A stretch of 6,564 nucleotides of DNA from Gammaproteobacteria bacterium (GTDB lineage: Bacteria > Pseudomonadota > Gammaproteobacteria > BMS3Bbin11), in assembly GCA_030597275.1 (NCBI GenBank), contig JAUVSB010000081.1, positions 1-6,564 on the forward strand. The letters run 5' to 3'. Under the pieces are notes generated by a model, which worked only from the letters and a program-made list of their open reading frames with translations, ran no database searches and was not told where the DNA came from. Numbering within the stretch: the first letter of the stretch is position 1; each line of letters starts with the position of its first letter. The position numbers and the translations under genes are program-made. Positions 5,747 to 6,564 of the stretch are shown here, one piece after another.

Positions 5747-6564
5747 TGCATCTCCGCCCATTTTGCTTCCCATTCATAAGCCGTACGGCAAATGACTTCC
5801 AGATCCTGGTAGTGTGTTTCCCAGTTCAGGGTCTGATGGATGAGATCATTTCCGGCAATTAGCTCAGGTGGATCGCCTGCACGCCGGGGTGATTCGATGA
5901 TTTTGAAATTGACACCACTGACTTTTTTTACCATCTGCATGACTTCGTGCACAGAGTATCCCTGCCCATAGCCGCAGTTCATGATTGTGGAATCACCACC
6001 CTGGCGCAAATAATTTAATGCGGACAGGTGAGCCGAGGCGAGATCCTCAATATGGATATAGTCACGTATCCCAGTGCCATCCGGTGTCGGGTAATCGGTA
6101 CCAAATATACTGACAGAATCCCGTAAGCCAAGTGCTGCCTGGCAGGCCACTTTAATCAGGTGTGTAGCTTCTGGGGTTGCCTGTCCGATAGTAAGGTCGG
6201 GGCGTGCTCCGGCAACATTAAAGTACCGCAGCGCAATAAAGCGAAACCTATCATCGATATCCGGTCGATCTGCCAGGTCCTGCATCATCCACTCTGTCAT
6301 TAACTTTGATCTGCCATAGGCATTGATGGGTGCTGTGTCTGTCTGTTCTGTAGCCGGTTGCTCTTCAGGGATGCCATAGACAGCAGCCGTCGATGAAAAA
6401 ACGAATTGATTGACGCCGCTGCTAATGCAGGCTTGAAGCAGATTGCGTGAGTTCTGTGTGTTGTTGCGGTAATACTTAAGTGGGTCTGTGACTGACTCGG
6501 GAACCACTATATGTCCCGCAAAATGAATGACCGTATCAACATTATGTTCTCGCATCAGCTGTGA
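5734..6564 (-). CDS. galE: UDP-glucose 4-epimerase GalE, N-terminus beyond window
   Basis: GalE interconverts UDP-glucose and UDP-galactose through bound NAD in the cytoplasm, supplying UDP-Gal for LPS or capsule. The frame is open through the right edge (three codons, S-Q-L, precede the first visible Met), so about 60 N-terminal residues with the GxxGxxG motif are missing and the Met at 6553-6555 is internal. Counting from 6564, 276 residues are visible: TVIHFAG at 11-17; 'YYRNNT' at 31-36; FSSTAAVYG at 56-64, with the catalytic Ser/Thr; YGRSK at 83-87 (Y83, K87); LRYFNVAGA at 112-120; TPDGTGIRDYIHIEDLA at 160-176; MNCGYGQGYSV at 195-205; and SPRRAGDPPELIA at 225-237. The 'NVAGA...IRDYIH' signatures identify GalE rather than a UDP-GlcNAc epimerase. 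It ends at TAA (5734-5736), 37 bp before the heptosyltransferase on the same strand. Confidence 0.95.
   Translation of the reverse strand, partial: SQLMREHNVDTVIHFAGHIVVPESVTDPLKYYRNNTQNSRNLLQACISSGVNQFVFSSTAAVYGIPEEQPATEQTDTAPINAYGRSKLMTEWMMQDLADRPDIDDRFRFIALRYFNVAGARPDLTIGQATPEATHLIKVACQAALGLRDSVSIFGTDYPTPDGTGIRDYIHIEDLASAHLSALNYLRQGGDSTIMNCGYGQGYSVHEVMQMVKKVSGVNFKIIESPRRAGDPPELIAGNDLIHQTLNWETHYQDLEVICRTAYEWEAKWAEMQGKG

Noticed and set aside
1..6564. CRISPR array, tRNA or rRNA gene, phage attachment site, or ops/JUMPstart element
   Set aside because: I looked on both strands and saw no spaced direct repeats of CRISPR type, no tRNA-like cloverleaf ends and no GGCGGTAGC-type ops sequence in the gene leaders.

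Overview
The window is part of a surface-polysaccharide / lipopolysaccharide gene cluster, most likely from a gammaproteobacterium. The organism call rests on protein families: a TviB/TviC (WbpO/WbpP)-type pair making UDP-GalNAcA, a WaaG-like glycosyltransferase and a WaaQ/RfaQ-like heptosyltransferase. No genus can be named from the sequence alone.

Layout. Positions 1-476 hold the N-terminal part of a GT4 glycosyltransferase on the minus strand, cut by the left edge. Positions 477-669 are a divergent intergenic region with a very good extended -10 promoter facing right. The plus strand then carries a UDP-N-acetylhexosamine 6-dehydrogenase (670-1944) and a UDP-N-acetylhexosamine(uronate) 4-epimerase (2111-3133). 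Between these two lies a 166-bp palindromic element with 19-bp perfect terminal inverted repeats (1946-2111), read here as a MITE. A small minus-strand gene of unknown function (3169-3444) follows, bracketed by a 12-bp inverted repeat. Next is a plus-strand GT4 glycosyltransferase resembling WaaG (3570-4616). It overlaps the end of a convergent minus-strand GT9 heptosyltransferase (4605-5696) by 12 bp. That gene is preceded on its strand by galE (5734-6564, missing its N-terminus at the right edge).

How the genes fit together. The dehydrogenase and 4-epimerase would convert UDP-GlcNAc to UDP-GalNAcA, and GalE would supply UDP-galactose. Two GT4 enzymes and one GT9 enzyme would build sugars onto an LPS core or a related glycan. 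Strand changes between almost every gene or gene pair suggest a mosaic locus assembled in modules.

The most notable structures are non-coding. (1) The palindromic element has inserted exactly at the epimerase start codon. Removing it restores a two-base gap between the operon genes. Its right terminal repeat now supplies the Shine-Dalgarno sequence, and in mRNA its left repeat can pair with and mask that sequence. (2) A run of eight degenerate 7-bp units fills the galE-heptosyltransferase junction and supplies both the Shine-Dalgarno sequence and the start codon of the heptosyltransferase. (3) A 12-bp inverted repeat brackets the small orphan gene.
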